Positions 45,379 to 55,242 of a DNA stretch of 64,000 nt are shown here, piece after piece (position 1 is the first letter of the stretch; every line of letters begins with the position of its first letter). Under the pieces are notes generated by a model. The model was not told where the DNA came from, did not search any database, and worked only from the letters and a program-made list of their open reading frames with translations. A program made the translations under genes and the position numbers. Origin of the DNA: Desulfomarina profundi (GTDB lineage Bacteria > Desulfobacterota > Desulfobulbia > Desulfobulbales > Desulfocapsaceae); the NCBI RefSeq assembly GCF_019703855.1, contig NZ_AP024086.1:2810501-2874500 (forward strand), read 5' to 3'.

Positions 45379-45783
45379 TTACCCCCTGTCCCGATCAATG
45401 TCCCTGTGAAAAACCACCCATTCAACTGAAAAATCAGCCAGAAAGACTGCCATGCTTTCCGCAATCGCAACAGAACGGTGTCGCCCCCCTGTGCACCCAA
45501 AGGCAATTCTCAGACTTTTTCTACCGCTCTTCTGATACTGTCCAACCAGAAAACGTATCATGGGTTGCAGATGATGTGCAAAATCCTCACCCTCGCTGCT
45601 TTCAAGGACATATCCGGCCACATCCTTTTCACGGCCGGTCCCTGCGCGCAATTCCTTGACCCAATAGGGATTGGGAAGAAACCGAACATCCAGAATAATA
45701 TTAACATCGAGTGGAACACCGTATTTATAACCAAAGGAAAAAAGAACCACCCTCAGCCTTTCAGTTCCCACTTTACTGCTCAT
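45379..45783 (-). CDS. Stand-alone RapZ C-terminal domain protein
   Basis: 134 aa matching only the C-terminal half of RapZ/YvcJ: FGYKYGVPLDVNIILDVRFL, PNPYW, GTGREKDVAGYV and RIAFGCTGGRHRSVAIAE. The N-terminal P-loop kinase-like domain is absent; the gene starts with just ten residues before the domain. In E. coli RapZ the C-terminal domain binds small RNA and a sugar-phosphate metabolite. Its ATG... frame overlap with the nitroreductase stop-start (45780-45783) shows co-translation. The function of single-domain forms is not known to me. Confidence 0.8.
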   Translation of the reverse strand: MSSKVGTERLRVVLFSFGYKYGVPLDVNIILDVRFLPNPYWVKELRAGTGREKDVAGYVLESSEGEDFAHHLQPMIRFLVGQYQKSGRKSLRIAFGCTGGRHRSVAIAESMAVFLADFSVEWVVFHRDIDRDRG

Positions 45784-46691
45784 ACCTTATCCCTCCGGCA
45801 AAATATTCTTTTCACAACTTTCTTCCGCCCGGCAGGCCTGACAAACTTCACATCCGGATATCCCAGGGCGATGACGCTGCAGATTTCTTCATTTGTGCCG
45901 ATGCCCAGTTTTCGACACATTGCAGGGCTTCTTCGCATGGCTTCAACCACAAATCCTATAAGACAACTGCCAAGTCCCATGCCATGAGCAGCCAGAAGAA
46001 TATTCTGTGTTGCAAGCAACCCATCCTCAACAGGACAACTTGCATTTCTTTCCACTGTCACAAGTATCGCGGCTGCAGCTCCATGAAAGAGCTGGTCACG
46101 CCCTTCCTCCCTCCAGGCGCGCAGGGCTTCTTCAACAGAATCATGATAGTTACGATAATAACTGCCCAGCTCATCCGAACCAAAAATTTTCATTAGCAGC
46201 CGAAGCAGCGGACTGCGCGCCTGCCTGTTCAGCCGGGCATAATAGTCAGCCGTCAACCCTGCCAGATATAACACATCTTTTCTTTCCGGGAAAAAGTGGA
46301 ATACCCAGGACTGGCTGTTTGTACCGGATGGTGCGGTTGTACCTGTCTCTGCCAGCATTTCCATAATCTCCAGGGGTACAGGCTCCTCCAGGTAATTGCG
46401 ACAGGATCGTCTTGACATCATAAGATTCAACATTGCTTCAACACCTGTCCTGCCCGAAAAAGTAATATCGTCTGGAAAGGAGACGGGCAGCAGCTCCCTT
46501 CCATTGTCCAGCCTGAAAACCCGGACAGCATCGACGGGGCAGACAGCCATGCAGTGACAGCACCCAAAACAGGATTCAGCCTGAAAAACGGCGTTTTCCT
46601 CCCCCAGTTCAATGGCATCATGGGGACAGACGGAAATGCAGCAGCCACATGCTGTACAGATTACTTTATTGATTGCCGCAGTTGCCTTCAT
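45780..46691 (-). CDS. Ferredoxin-nitroreductase fusion protein
   Basis: 303 aa. Two 4Fe-4S clusters at the N-terminus (CTACGCCISVCP and CFGCCHCMAVCP, residues about 12-55) are fused to an FMN nitroreductase fold: MMSRRSCRNYLEEPVP, TTAPSGTNSQSWVFHFF and AHGMGLGSCLIGFVVEAM. Such fusions are frequent in anaerobes and pass ferredoxin-type electrons to flavin; the acceptor is unknown. It heads a two-gene unit with the RapZ-C protein. Confidence 0.9.
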   Translation of the reverse strand: MKATAAINKVICTACGCCISVCPHDAIELGEENAVFQAESCFGCCHCMAVCPVDAVRVFRLDNGRELLPVSFPDDITFSGRTGVEAMLNLMMSRRSCRNYLEEPVPLEIMEMLAETGTTAPSGTNSQSWVFHFFPERKDVLYLAGLTADYYARLNRQARSPLLRLLMKIFGSDELGSYYRNYHDSVEEALRAWREEGRDQLFHGAAAAILVTVERNASCPVEDGLLATQNILLAAHGMGLGSCLIGFVVEAMRRSPAMCRKLGIGTNEEICSVIALGYPDVKFVRPAGRKKVVKRIFCRRDKV

Positions 46692-46995
46692 TCCAATTCC
46701 TCTGCCCCAACATGTTGATTATGTAATTTATCCGATTTCTTTCTACACAATCCAGATCTTCTGGTGTACAATTTATTATCTCAGTTCTGAATTTCTTGTT
46801 TTAATTAAATATATTCTAACTCTACACAAAACTCAGTCTGGTAGCCGTGCTGAAGGAGATATAATTGTTTTATCAGGCGGTTACCATTGCATGACAATTC
46901 CTGTCAACTGGAAACAGCAGTCATTTTTTGACTGCAGGCCAGCCCGATAAAACTGTCGTATCTCCAGGCAGGCTGGACTTTATGGAAAACCGCCC
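46692..46995. other. Intergenic region before the hybrid kinase gene
   Basis: A divergent 304-bp promoter region. It holds TGACA-ATTCC-TGTCA (46892-46906) and a perfect hairpin GCAGTCA-TTTTT-TGACTGC (46917-46935), either of which could be a regulator site. I see no gene in it. Confidence 0.4.
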
Positions 46996-49932
46996 ATGGG
47001 ACCGAAATACTCACCTTCCCTCCGTATTGCTCTACTCACAGCCGCGATCGTATCCGTTATGCTTTATTCATCGTTTATGATGCGAAGTGCTACTGAATGC
47101 TACGCTCCGCTGATAAGCACGGTGCAGAAGATCAAATATGAAATTGCCATGACCCACCTGCAATTCGAGGAGCATTTCAACAAAGACAGATCAGTCACCC
47201 TTGAATCGGTCTGGAAGCACCTGGAACTTGCAGAAAAATATGCCGGCAGCATTCTGAAAAATGAATACGGACCGAATCTTAAATTTATTTCACTGAAAAA
47301 CACCTCTTCTCAAGAAGCGATTGAACAACTTATTGAAAAAATATCCTCCTTTAAAAACAAACTGCTGGCCAGAGAACAGAGTTATGCAACTCTTCCGACA
47401 GATCAGAGCAAGACTGTCGCCTTTCATTCCACTTTTGATAAGTTCCTCTTCTTTTCCGATAACATTGAAACATCTCTGGAGACTGAATTAAACGAAAAAA
47501 TACTCGTTCTGAAGTATGTGCAGAGCCTGCTTCTCGTAGCAATACTTATCTTTGGTGCCTTCATGGCGCTTGCATTGCGGCAAAAGGAACGTCAGCATCA
47601 AAGCGGCCTGGTATCTCTCAAGGAAAAGGAAGAGCACCTGCGAACCACAATCAACTCCATAGGTGATGCCGTCATTGTTACTGACACAGACGGCAACATC
47701 ACCCGCATGAATCCGGTAGCAGAGAGGCTGACGGGATGGACATCCACCCAGGCCACGGGAAAACCCCTGCCGAAAATCTTCAGAATCATAAACACCAAAA
47801 CGGGAAAACCCGCATCAAATCCTGTATTCAAGGTACTGGAAACAGGAACGATTGAAGGTCTTGCCAACCATACAATGCTTCTGGCAAAAGATGGCACCAG
47901 ATACCAGATCTCGGACTCAGCCGCACCGATCCATACTGTGGATGGCCGGATAAGTGGTGTTGTCCTTGTCTTCAGGGATGTCACGGAAGAATACGGCATT
48001 AGAAAAGCCCTTGTTCAAAATGAACAGTATCTCCAGAGTATATTCCGATCGGCACCTACCGGAATTGGTGTTGTCACCGACCGTGTCATACAGAAAGTAA
48101 ATGAAAAAATCTGTCATATGACAGGGTATGACAGGGAAGAACTTCTCGGTCAGAGTGCAATGATCCTTTATCCCCATAAACAGGATTTTGATTTTGTCGG
48201 CAGAATAAAATATAAACTGCTCCGGAAACATGGGACAGGCACCGTTGAAACCCGCTGGAAGAGAAAAGACGGTAAGATTATTGATATTCTTTTAAGCTCA
48301 ACACCGATTGACAGCAGCAATTATTCAAAAGGAATAACCTTTACAGCCCTTGATATCACTGACCGTAAACAAACTGAAACCCTGCTCCACCTGTCGCTGG
48401 AAAAATACGAAAAAACCTTTCAGGCGGCACCTGTGTGGGTAGAGCTGAGTTCCCTTGAAACAGATAGATACATTGAAGTGAATGACACCTTTCTCAAGAC
48501 AATGGGATACTCATCACCCGAAGAAGTCATCGGCAGGACCTCACGGGAAATCGGCACCTGGGCCAACCCCGATGACCGTCAAAAAATAGTCGAAGAAATA
48601 CAAAAAAACGGCCAAGTAAAAAATATTGCGGTGCAGAGGAAGACCAGATCCGGAGCAATTATCGATACTCTTTTTTCCGCTGAATCCCTGCATCTTGATT
48701 TGAGAAGCGAGCAGGTCATAATCTCCGTCAGCCAGAATATCACGAAACAGAAACAGTCAGAAAAGGAAAAAGCCCGCCTGGAAGAACAGTTTCATCAGAT
48801 ACAGAAACTTGAGTCAATCGGTCGACTCGCAGGAGGTGTGGCTCATGATCTGAATAATCTTCTCTCCCCGATAATCGGATACGGGGAGATACTGCTTGAA
48901 GAAAAAAACCTGGGCGAGCATCGGCAAGACTCCGTGAAAGAAATCGTCAATGCCGGAATGAGAGCGAAAGATCTCGTTCACCAGCTCCTGGCGTTCAGCC
49001 GAAAACAGACCCTTGAATACAGGCAGCTCAACCTGGCTGAAGCGGTACTCGGTGTTGAGAAACTGATTCGGCGAACCATCAGGGAAAATATCAAAATTGA
49101 GATCGTTTTCCCTGATAACCATTTTCCCGTCATGGCGGACCTGGGCCAGATTGAACAGATGATTCTGAATCTCGCGGTAAATGGCGCTGATGCCATGGCT
49201 GACGGTGGCACACTGACCATTGAAATCAACACAATCGTTCTGGACAGGGAATACGCCAGACTGCACCGGGGTGTAACCCCTGGCCCCCATGTAATGCTCG
49301 CAGTCAGTGATACCGGATGCGGGATGGACGAGGAAACCTGCTCACATATTTTTGAACCGTTTTTTTCCACCAAGGGAGAAGAAGGCACAGGCCTGGGGCT
49401 GGCAACCGTCTACGGCATTGTCAAACAGCACCAGGGAAATATCTGGGTCTACAGTGAACCCGGCAAGGGAACGACATTCAAGGTCTATCTCCCTCTCTGC
49501 CGGGAGGAAAATATTCCACGGGAAACGGGCCGAAATCAATCAGGCGATCTCACTGGATCGGAAACAATACTGCTCGTCGAAGATAATGAACAGGTGAGGA
49601 ACCTCACCCTGTCCATCCTCAAGCGCAAAGGATACACTGTACTGGTCGGGAAAAGCGGCCAGGATGCACTGATCGTCCTGGATTCTTACAAAGGCCCCCT
49701 CGATCTGCTGCTGACCGACGTTGTCATGCCTGGAATGAACGGAAAAGAATTGTTCAACAGGCTGAAAGATGATTATCCGGATCTGAAGGTTATCTATATG
49801 TCCGGATATACAGATAATGTCATTGCTCACCATGGTATTCTCGATGAAAATACACCCTTCATTCAAAAACCGTTTACAATCAGGGATCTGTCTGTCAAAG
49901 TCAGGGAAGTATTCGGTCACCAGCAGAAGTAA
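46996..49932 (+). CDS. Hybrid sensor histidine kinase with three PAS domains and receiver
   Basis: 978 aa. One membrane segment near the N-terminus (IALLTAAIVSVMLYSSFMM), a periplasmic region of about 150 residues and a second helix near 173-195 (YVQSLLLVAILIFGAFMALA). Three PAS domains follow, at about 212-335, 345-465 and 470-590. The HisKA H-box is GGVAHDLNNLLSPIIGY. The ATPase part has NLAVNGADAMADGG, DTGCGMDEE and GTGLGLATVYG. The C-terminal receiver has acceptor D in LLLTDVVMPGMNG. An MFS gene converges on it. The signal is unknown. Confidence 0.93.
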   Translation: MGPKYSPSLRIALLTAAIVSVMLYSSFMMRSATECYAPLISTVQKIKYEIAMTHLQFEEHFNKDRSVTLESVWKHLELAEKYAGSILKNEYGPNLKFISLKNTSSQEAIEQLIEKISSFKNKLLAREQSYATLPTDQSKTVAFHSTFDKFLFFSDNIETSLETELNEKILVLKYVQSLLLVAILIFGAFMALALRQKERQHQSGLVSLKEKEEHLRTTINSIGDAVIVTDTDGNITRMNPVAERLTGWTSTQATGKPLPKIFRIINTKTGKPASNPVFKVLETGTIEGLANHTMLLAKDGTRYQISDSAAPIHTVDGRISGVVLVFRDVTEEYGIRKALVQNEQYLQSIFRSAPTGIGVVTDRVIQKVNEKICHMTGYDREELLGQSAMILYPHKQDFDFVGRIKYKLLRKHGTGTVETRWKRKDGKIIDILLSSTPIDSSNYSKGITFTALDITDRKQTETLLHLSLEKYEKTFQAAPVWVELSSLETDRYIEVNDTFLKTMGYSSPEEVIGRTSREIGTWANPDDRQKIVEEIQKNGQVKNIAVQRKTRSGAIIDTLFSAESLHLDLRSEQVIISVSQNITKQKQSEKEKARLEEQFHQIQKLESIGRLAGGVAHDLNNLLSPIIGYGEILLEEKNLGEHRQDSVKEIVNAGMRAKDLVHQLLAFSRKQTLEYRQLNLAEAVLGVEKLIRRTIRENIKIEIVFPDNHFPVMADLGQIEQMILNLAVNGADAMADGGTLTIEINTIVLDREYARLHRGVTPGPHVMLAVSDTGCGMDEETCSHIFEPFFSTKGEEGTGLGLATVYGIVKQHQGNIWVYSEPGKGTTFKVYLPLCREENIPRETGRNQSGDLTGSETILLVEDNEQVRNLTLSILKRKGYTVLVGKSGQDALIVLDSYKGPLDLLLTDVVMPGMNGKELFNRLKDDYPDLKVIYMSGYTDNVIAHHGILDENTPFIQKPFTIRDLSVKVREVFGHQQK

Positions 49933-49940
49933 CCGGCGGT

Positions 49941-51068
49941 TCAGGGGAGCGCAGTTTTCAAACGATTTACAAAGTAGAGTGAACAGCCGAGCATCAACAG
50001 CAGAGAGAGAAGAAACATCCGCCAGCCGAACATAACAAATACAACACCCGGCAGCACTGAACCAAGCGTTCCACCCGTGTAGTAGAATGATATATAGAGC
50101 CCGTTGGCAATCGCCTTGTTCTCTTCAGCCAGTTTGTTAACAAAGCCCGAAAGAAGAGAATGAGCCATGAAAAGACCGGTGCAGAAAATAAACATCCCCA
50201 TGAACATAACCAGGTAATCTTCCACCATGAAGGTTACGGTCCCCAGGATAAAGATGAAAATACCGGCACGAATAGCGGCCGTCTCACTCCTGAAAAGACG
50301 GATTATTACCTTGCTGTTCAGGGAAACAACAATACCCATTGCGTATCCGAGATAAAGCAGACCAATGCCCGCCTCTCCGGAAGCAGGACTCATCTGTTTC
50401 AACTGAAAGGGCATAAAATTCATCAGGGCGGCAAAGACAAAAAAGAGGCAGAAAATTGCCAGGTAAAGCCAGAGAAAATGTCTGATCCGGAGCAGGCCGG
50501 CTATTTCTGAAAATCCGGGTCGCGCGTATTTCATCTTCACATCCCTTGTCATCCCGCCAAGAAAACAGGCTGTCAGCAACAGAAGAAGGCCAAGCAGAAA
50601 AAAGAAAAATCTCCAACCGAAAAGATCAGTGAAATAAGCCGAAAGAAACCGGCCCAGAAATCCCCCCGCAATCGTGGCTGCAATATATGTTGCAATAGCG
50701 TGCTGAACCTTTCCCACAACAGACGAATAGGAAATATAACTCATCAGGGAGGTGAGGATGGCTGGGATAATAAGCCCCTGAACACCGCGAATTGTGAGAA
50801 GAAGCAGGTAGCTGTCGGTACCGGCAAAGAGCAGTTCAAGAAGACCGAGTAGTACCAGTGCCCACCTGACCATTACCTTGGCTGAAAAGGATTCGAGCAG
50901 GTAACCATAAAAAAGTGGCGCAAAACCGAGTGGCGCCATCATAAGAGTGGTAAAGAGAATAGCCTGAAAACTGCTGAGTTGAAACTCCGTCTGGAACACA
51001 GGTTGAATGGGTTGGGCTGCGTACAGGGAACAGAAAGTGACGCAGGTGGCAAAATAAATTGGTTTCAT
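49941..51068 (-). CDS. MFS transporter (YnfM-like)
   Basis: 375 aa with 12 predicted membrane helices, a major-facilitator carrier. The N-terminal SLYAAQPIQPVFQTEFQLS and ESFSAKVMVRWALVL (loop 2-3 region) resemble the YnfM/arabinose-efflux-like group. The substrate cannot be inferred. It is single, with its stop nine bases from the stop of the kinase gene on the other strand. Confidence 0.88.
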   Translation of the reverse strand: MKPIYFATCVTFCSLYAAQPIQPVFQTEFQLSSFQAILFTTLMMAPLGFAPLFYGYLLESFSAKVMVRWALVLLGLLELLFAGTDSYLLLLTIRGVQGLIIPAILTSLMSYISYSSVVGKVQHAIATYIAATIAGGFLGRFLSAYFTDLFGWRFFFFLLGLLLLLTACFLGGMTRDVKMKYARPGFSEIAGLLRIRHFLWLYLAIFCLFFVFAALMNFMPFQLKQMSPASGEAGIGLLYLGYAMGIVVSLNSKVIIRLFRSETAAIRAGIFIFILGTVTFMVEDYLVMFMGMFIFCTGLFMAHSLLSGFVNKLAEENKAIANGLYISFYYTGGTLGSVLPGVVFVMFGWRMFLLSLLLMLGCSLYFVNRLKTALP

Positions 51069-51150
51069 TGAGAGATCGTCTGCCGAAAAAAAAGCAGAAC
51101 ACCTGCAAAACCCATTGTGTCAGGCTGAACTTTGCAGGTAATCAGAAATT

Positions 51151-51543
51151 TTATTGCGATAGAGATTCAAATGTTTTACGGATCGTCATCAGGTCAAAAG
51201 GCTTGGGAACGGCACCGACAAAACCATATTCATCAAAGTTTGTCATGACAGGATCAGTTGAATACCCGCTGGAGACCAGGACCTTCGCGTGTTGGTCAAC
51301 AGCAAGAATTTCACCGACGGCTTCCTTGCCACCCATTCCTCCGGGAACCGAAAGATCCATGATCACAAAGTCAAATCTTTCACCCTGATTCTGCTGTTCA
51401 ACATATTTCCTGACAGCTTCCTCTCCATCTTTTACATGGACAGCGTCATAGCCAATATATTTGAACAGATGAATAGCAATTTCTCCCACCATATCCTCAT
51501 CATCCATGATAAGGATCCGCCCCTTTTTTTCTTCGTCACCCAA
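51151..51543 (-). CDS. Single-domain response regulator (CheY-like)
   Basis: 130 aa consisting only of a receiver: ILIMDDEDMVGEIA, acceptor D in FVIMDLSVPGGMGG, T/S in VLVSSGYSTD and K in GAVPKPFD. The start is TTG 51543 with GGAGG about 12 bases upstream. Such proteins relay phosphate between kinases, for example to or from a hybrid kinase. It resembles the C-terminal receivers of PAS hybrid kinases like the neighbour at 46996. Confidence 0.9.
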   Translation of the reverse strand: MGDEEKKGRILIMDDEDMVGEIAIHLFKYIGYDAVHVKDGEEAVRKYVEQQNQGERFDFVIMDLSVPGGMGGKEAVGEILAVDQHAKVLVSSGYSTDPVMTNFDEYGFVGAVPKPFDLMTIRKTFESLSQ

Positions 51544-52043
51544 AAGAAATTACCTCCGGAAAACCCGTTACATCATTCAACAAACAATCATACCTGATTC
51601 CTGCGGGGCAAGAGAATAAAAGAAAAATGATCTCAGTTGGATAACGAATGATACAGCCCGTGCCGTGACACTATAATTATCCGTTAATACAATAAAAATA
51701 CTTTTTATTTATTCTCAAAGTGCAGGCTTCAGGTCATAAAAAAACTAAAGCATCCCCCGTAGAAATCCTCTCTCTTCCCAAGTATGCCAGAAAAAGTCGG
51801 ACACAGTCAAGCTGGAGACTCCGATTTTGCAGCAACTTTTCCACCCCATCCCGACAAATAAAAAATAATGATCCTATTATTATCAGGTTACCTGGAAAAA
51901 ACAAAACAATTATTTTTTCCTTGACCTTCCATCCTTTTTATCAATAGACTGCCTTTCTGAAAATACTCTTTGCTCTCACCAATCATGTCATCAACAACCA
52001 CCACAAAACCAGAATTCATAAATCAACTGACAAAAACCTGTCC
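51544..52043. other. 500-bp intergenic region before the DctB-like gene
   Basis: A/T-rich divergent spacer between the response regulator and the sensor kinase. I see several oligo-T and oligo-A stretches but no convincing ORF, repeat or RNA gene, and no clear sigma-54 site. Confidence 0.4.
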
Positions 52044-53813
52044 TTGAAAACCCGAACTCTTCCTTCAAAGAAAACAAGACAGACAGTTTTAATTGTCGCC
52101 GTAACCCTGATTTCCATCTGGCTGGTCCTCCTGCAGGTCGGTATTTTCACCAAGGCCCGCAGCATGTCCCGGATCAGGGAAATCGGTTCTTCCCGGGTCA
52201 ACCTCTATGCCCAGTCCCTCAGAACCAACCTGGAACAGTTTCGTCATCTTCCCTATGTGCTGGCAAGAGACAGACGTATTCACGACCTGCTGAACCTGGA
52301 ATTTGACGCGATACGCGTCAATCCCCACCTGGAAGATTTTGCCACCGTATCATCCACCATGATCTTCGTTCTCGACAGGGGAGGAACAACGGTGGCAACC
52401 AGTAACTGGAGAACCGACCAGGATCTGACTGGATTCAATTTCAGCTACCGCCCCTATTTCAAAGCTGCCGAAAAAGGGCTTTCGGGAGGATACTATGCTA
52501 TCGGCTCCCGCACAGGTAAACCTGGTTTCTTTATATCCTACCCAGTCCTTGAAGAAGGCAATTTTCTCGGTGTGGTAGTGGTCAAAGTCAATCTGGAAAC
52601 CATTCAACACATATGGAAAAAAAGCGGAGAAGCTGTGATTGTAAGTGATGCTTACGGCATTCTCTTTCTCAGCAGCAACCCGGACTGGAAATATAAATCT
52701 CTCCGCCCCCTCCCGCCCCACACTGCCAGACGGTTGCGTGAGGTCCAGTACCAGGGATACCCGCTTGTCACTCTGAAAATGGAGAGACAGAGTACCACAG
52801 GTGGAAATATCCTCCTCCTGGAAGGCAAGCAATACCTGGAACAATCCCTGCAATTACCCGAGTATGGCTGGCGCATCCACTACCTTACTGACCTTCGGGG
52901 AGTCAAAAGCAATGTCCACCTCGCCAGAACCGTAACCGCTGTTATTGCCGGATTTATCCTCTTTACTTTTCTTTTTTTCAGAGAACGCCGCCATAAACTG
53001 CGCTCCCGGGAAGAGGCAAGAAAAAGCAGAATAATAGAGGAAATAAACGAAAAACTCCTGCGGGAGATTGAGGAACATAAACAGACGGAAGACAACCTCC
53101 GGAAAATCCAGAAGGAACTGATTCAGGCGGGAAAACTGGCTGCATTGGGCCGAATGTCGGCGGCAGTTGCCCACGAACTGAATCAGCCGGTCACGGCTAT
53201 TCGTACTTTCGCGGCAAGCTGCAGGATCTTTCTTGAACGCAACCAGCCCAAACAGGTTCTGGAAAACCTGGATTTCATAACCGGACTGACGGAACGGATG
53301 GGCAGTATTACCGGCCAGCTTAAAATCTTTGCAAGAAAAAACAAAAGCGGCCATCATGTTGTTGATCTGGCAAAAATCATTGACAAGGTGCTCCTCTTTT
53401 CCGCCCCCCTGATTAAAGCGGGACATGTTAACGTAAACAGTGAACTTACTGAAAAGGGCCAGGCTCTTGTACGTGGTGACAGTCTGCATCTAGAACAGGT
53501 GATGAACAATCTCCTGAGCAACAGCCTTCACGCCATGGAGAAATCTTCCGGAAAAGAAATACATGTGAAGCTGTTCATCAAGGATGAAACTGTTATTCTT
53601 ACTGTCACCGACAGCGGGACAGGAATAGCGGGAGAGGCTATGGATTCACTTTTTGAACCGTTTTTTACGACCAAGGATATCGGCGACGGCCTGGGACTGG
53701 GACTCTCCATCACCTATGGGATTATCCAGGACATGGGAGGTTCAATTTCTGCAGAAAATATTGCGGGGAATGGAGCGTGCTTTACCATTCGTCTCCCTCT
53801 GGCCGTAACCTGA
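52044..53813 (+). CDS. DctB-like sensor histidine kinase
   Basis: 589 aa from TTG 52044, the first start after an in-frame stop. A membrane helix (VLIVAVTLISIWLVLLQVGI) leads to a double-PDC (Cache) periplasmic sensor of about 250 residues, including FSYRPYFKAAEKGLSGGYYA. A second helix is at about 290-312. A coiled coil precedes the H-box AAVAHELNQPVTAIRTFAA, and the ATPase domain has NNLLSNSLHAMEKSS and GDGLGLGLSITYGI. DctB proteins sense C4-dicarboxylates; here a TAXI binding protein gene follows, so the ligand may differ. It is paired with the DctD-like regulator 46 bp downstream. Confidence 0.92.
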   Translation: MKTRTLPSKKTRQTVLIVAVTLISIWLVLLQVGIFTKARSMSRIREIGSSRVNLYAQSLRTNLEQFRHLPYVLARDRRIHDLLNLEFDAIRVNPHLEDFATVSSTMIFVLDRGGTTVATSNWRTDQDLTGFNFSYRPYFKAAEKGLSGGYYAIGSRTGKPGFFISYPVLEEGNFLGVVVVKVNLETIQHIWKKSGEAVIVSDAYGILFLSSNPDWKYKSLRPLPPHTARRLREVQYQGYPLVTLKMERQSTTGGNILLLEGKQYLEQSLQLPEYGWRIHYLTDLRGVKSNVHLARTVTAVIAGFILFTFLFFRERRHKLRSREEARKSRIIEEINEKLLREIEEHKQTEDNLRKIQKELIQAGKLAALGRMSAAVAHELNQPVTAIRTFAASCRIFLERNQPKQVLENLDFITGLTERMGSITGQLKIFARKNKSGHHVVDLAKIIDKVLLFSAPLIKAGHVNVNSELTEKGQALVRGDSLHLEQVMNNLLSNSLHAMEKSSGKEIHVKLFIKDETVILTVTDSGTGIAGEAMDSLFEPFFTTKDIGDGLGLGLSITYGIIQDMGGSISAENIAGNGACFTIRLPLAVT

Positions 53814-53859
53814 ATCCATCACGGATCCAGGCGAAATGTAAAAAACCACAGGAAAACAT

Positions 53860-55234
53860 ATGACAGGCAAAGGAAGTGTCTACATTGTTGATGACGAAGA
53901 GAGCATGCGTGTTGCCGTGTCCCAATGGCTGACTCTCGCAGATTACCGGGTAGAATCTTTTTCCTCGGCACGGAAAGTTCTGGAAATCCTGGACGTGGAT
54001 TTTGATGGTGTCCTTGTCACTGACATCCGCATGCCGGACATGGACGGCATGGAACTGATGAAGAAGACTCTGGCCCTGGACCGGGAAATTCCCATTGTTC
54101 TGGTAACCGCCCACGGGGACATCCCCATGGCCGTTTCCGCCATGCGTGACGGGGCATATGATTTCATCGAAAAACCGTTTGAACCGGAGATGCTGCTGGA
54201 GACTGTCCGCCGGGCCGGAGAAAAAAGAAAACTGGTCCTTGAGAATCGAAAGCTCAGACAGTACCTGGAACACCCGGATAAAATCGAAAACAGACTGCTG
54301 GGAACAAGTGATGCCATCCAGTTTCTCCACCAGGAAATCAGGGATCTGGGCCCCACCGATGCCAGTGTCTTTCTCATTGGAGAAACCGGCTGCGGCAAAG
54401 AGGTTGTGGCCCGCTGTCTCCATGAAGTGAGTAACAGAAAAAAAGGTAAGTTCGTTGCGATCAACTGTGGCGCAATCCCTGAAACACTGTTTGAAAGCGA
54501 GCTGTTCGGCCATGAAGCCGGAGCGTTTACCGGGGCCACGGGTAGACGCATCGGCAAATTCGAACATGCCAACGGAGGCACCCTCTTTCTCGATGAAGTC
54601 AACTCCATGCCCTTGAATCTCCAGGTCAAGGTCCTGCGCGTTCTCCAGGAAAGAGAAATTGAACGGCTGGGCGCCAATACTCCCATCCCCATTGATATCC
54701 GCATTATCAGTGCAACAAACTGTGACCCACGCAAAGCATGCTCTGAAGGCAGGTTCAGGGAGGATCTCTATTATCGACTTAATGTGGCTGAAATCAACAT
54801 TCCTCCCCTGCGAAAACGACCGGGTGACATCCTGCTGCTTTTTGATTATTTCCTCCTGCGAAGCTCGGAAAAATACAACAGGGCACTGCCCCAGCTTACC
54901 GGCAACGCCATCGCCATGCTGATGGCCTATCCCTGGCCCGGAAATGTCAGGGAACTGAAAAATATTGCCGAACGTTACATTCTCTCTTCCCTGCCCCCGG
55001 AGGAAAGGATAGCCCATATTCTTCAACACACGGGAACAGGTATCAGCACAGCAAGTACCTCCCTTGCGGAACAGGCATCTAATTTTGAAAAATGTGTCAT
55101 TGACCAGGCCCTGCGCAGACACCGGGGAACATCTCGTCAGTCCTGGAAGAACTGGCCCTGCCCGCCGGACATTGAACCAGAAAATGCAGAACCATGGTCT
55201 TTCCAGAAAAGACTACCTGAATTCAGATAAATAA
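53860..55234 (+). pseudogene. DctD-like sigma-54 response regulator, C-terminus frameshifted twice
   Basis: Receiver (VYIVDDEESMRVAV, acceptor D in GVLVTDIRMPDMDG), then an AAA+ sigma-54 activator domain with Walker A GETGCGKE, the GAFTGA loop and GGTLFLDEVN. The Fis-type DNA-binding end is scrambled in the given frame (stop 55230). Adding one G at 55124-55127 and one C at 55161-55163 gives the family ending (RGNISSVLEELALPRRTL, NQKMQNHGLSRKDYL) and a stop at 55234. All other parts look intact. The partner is the kinase upstream; the target is probably the adjacent TAXI gene or a distant sigma-54 promoter. Confidence 0.85.
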
Positions 55235-55242
55235 AATTTGCC

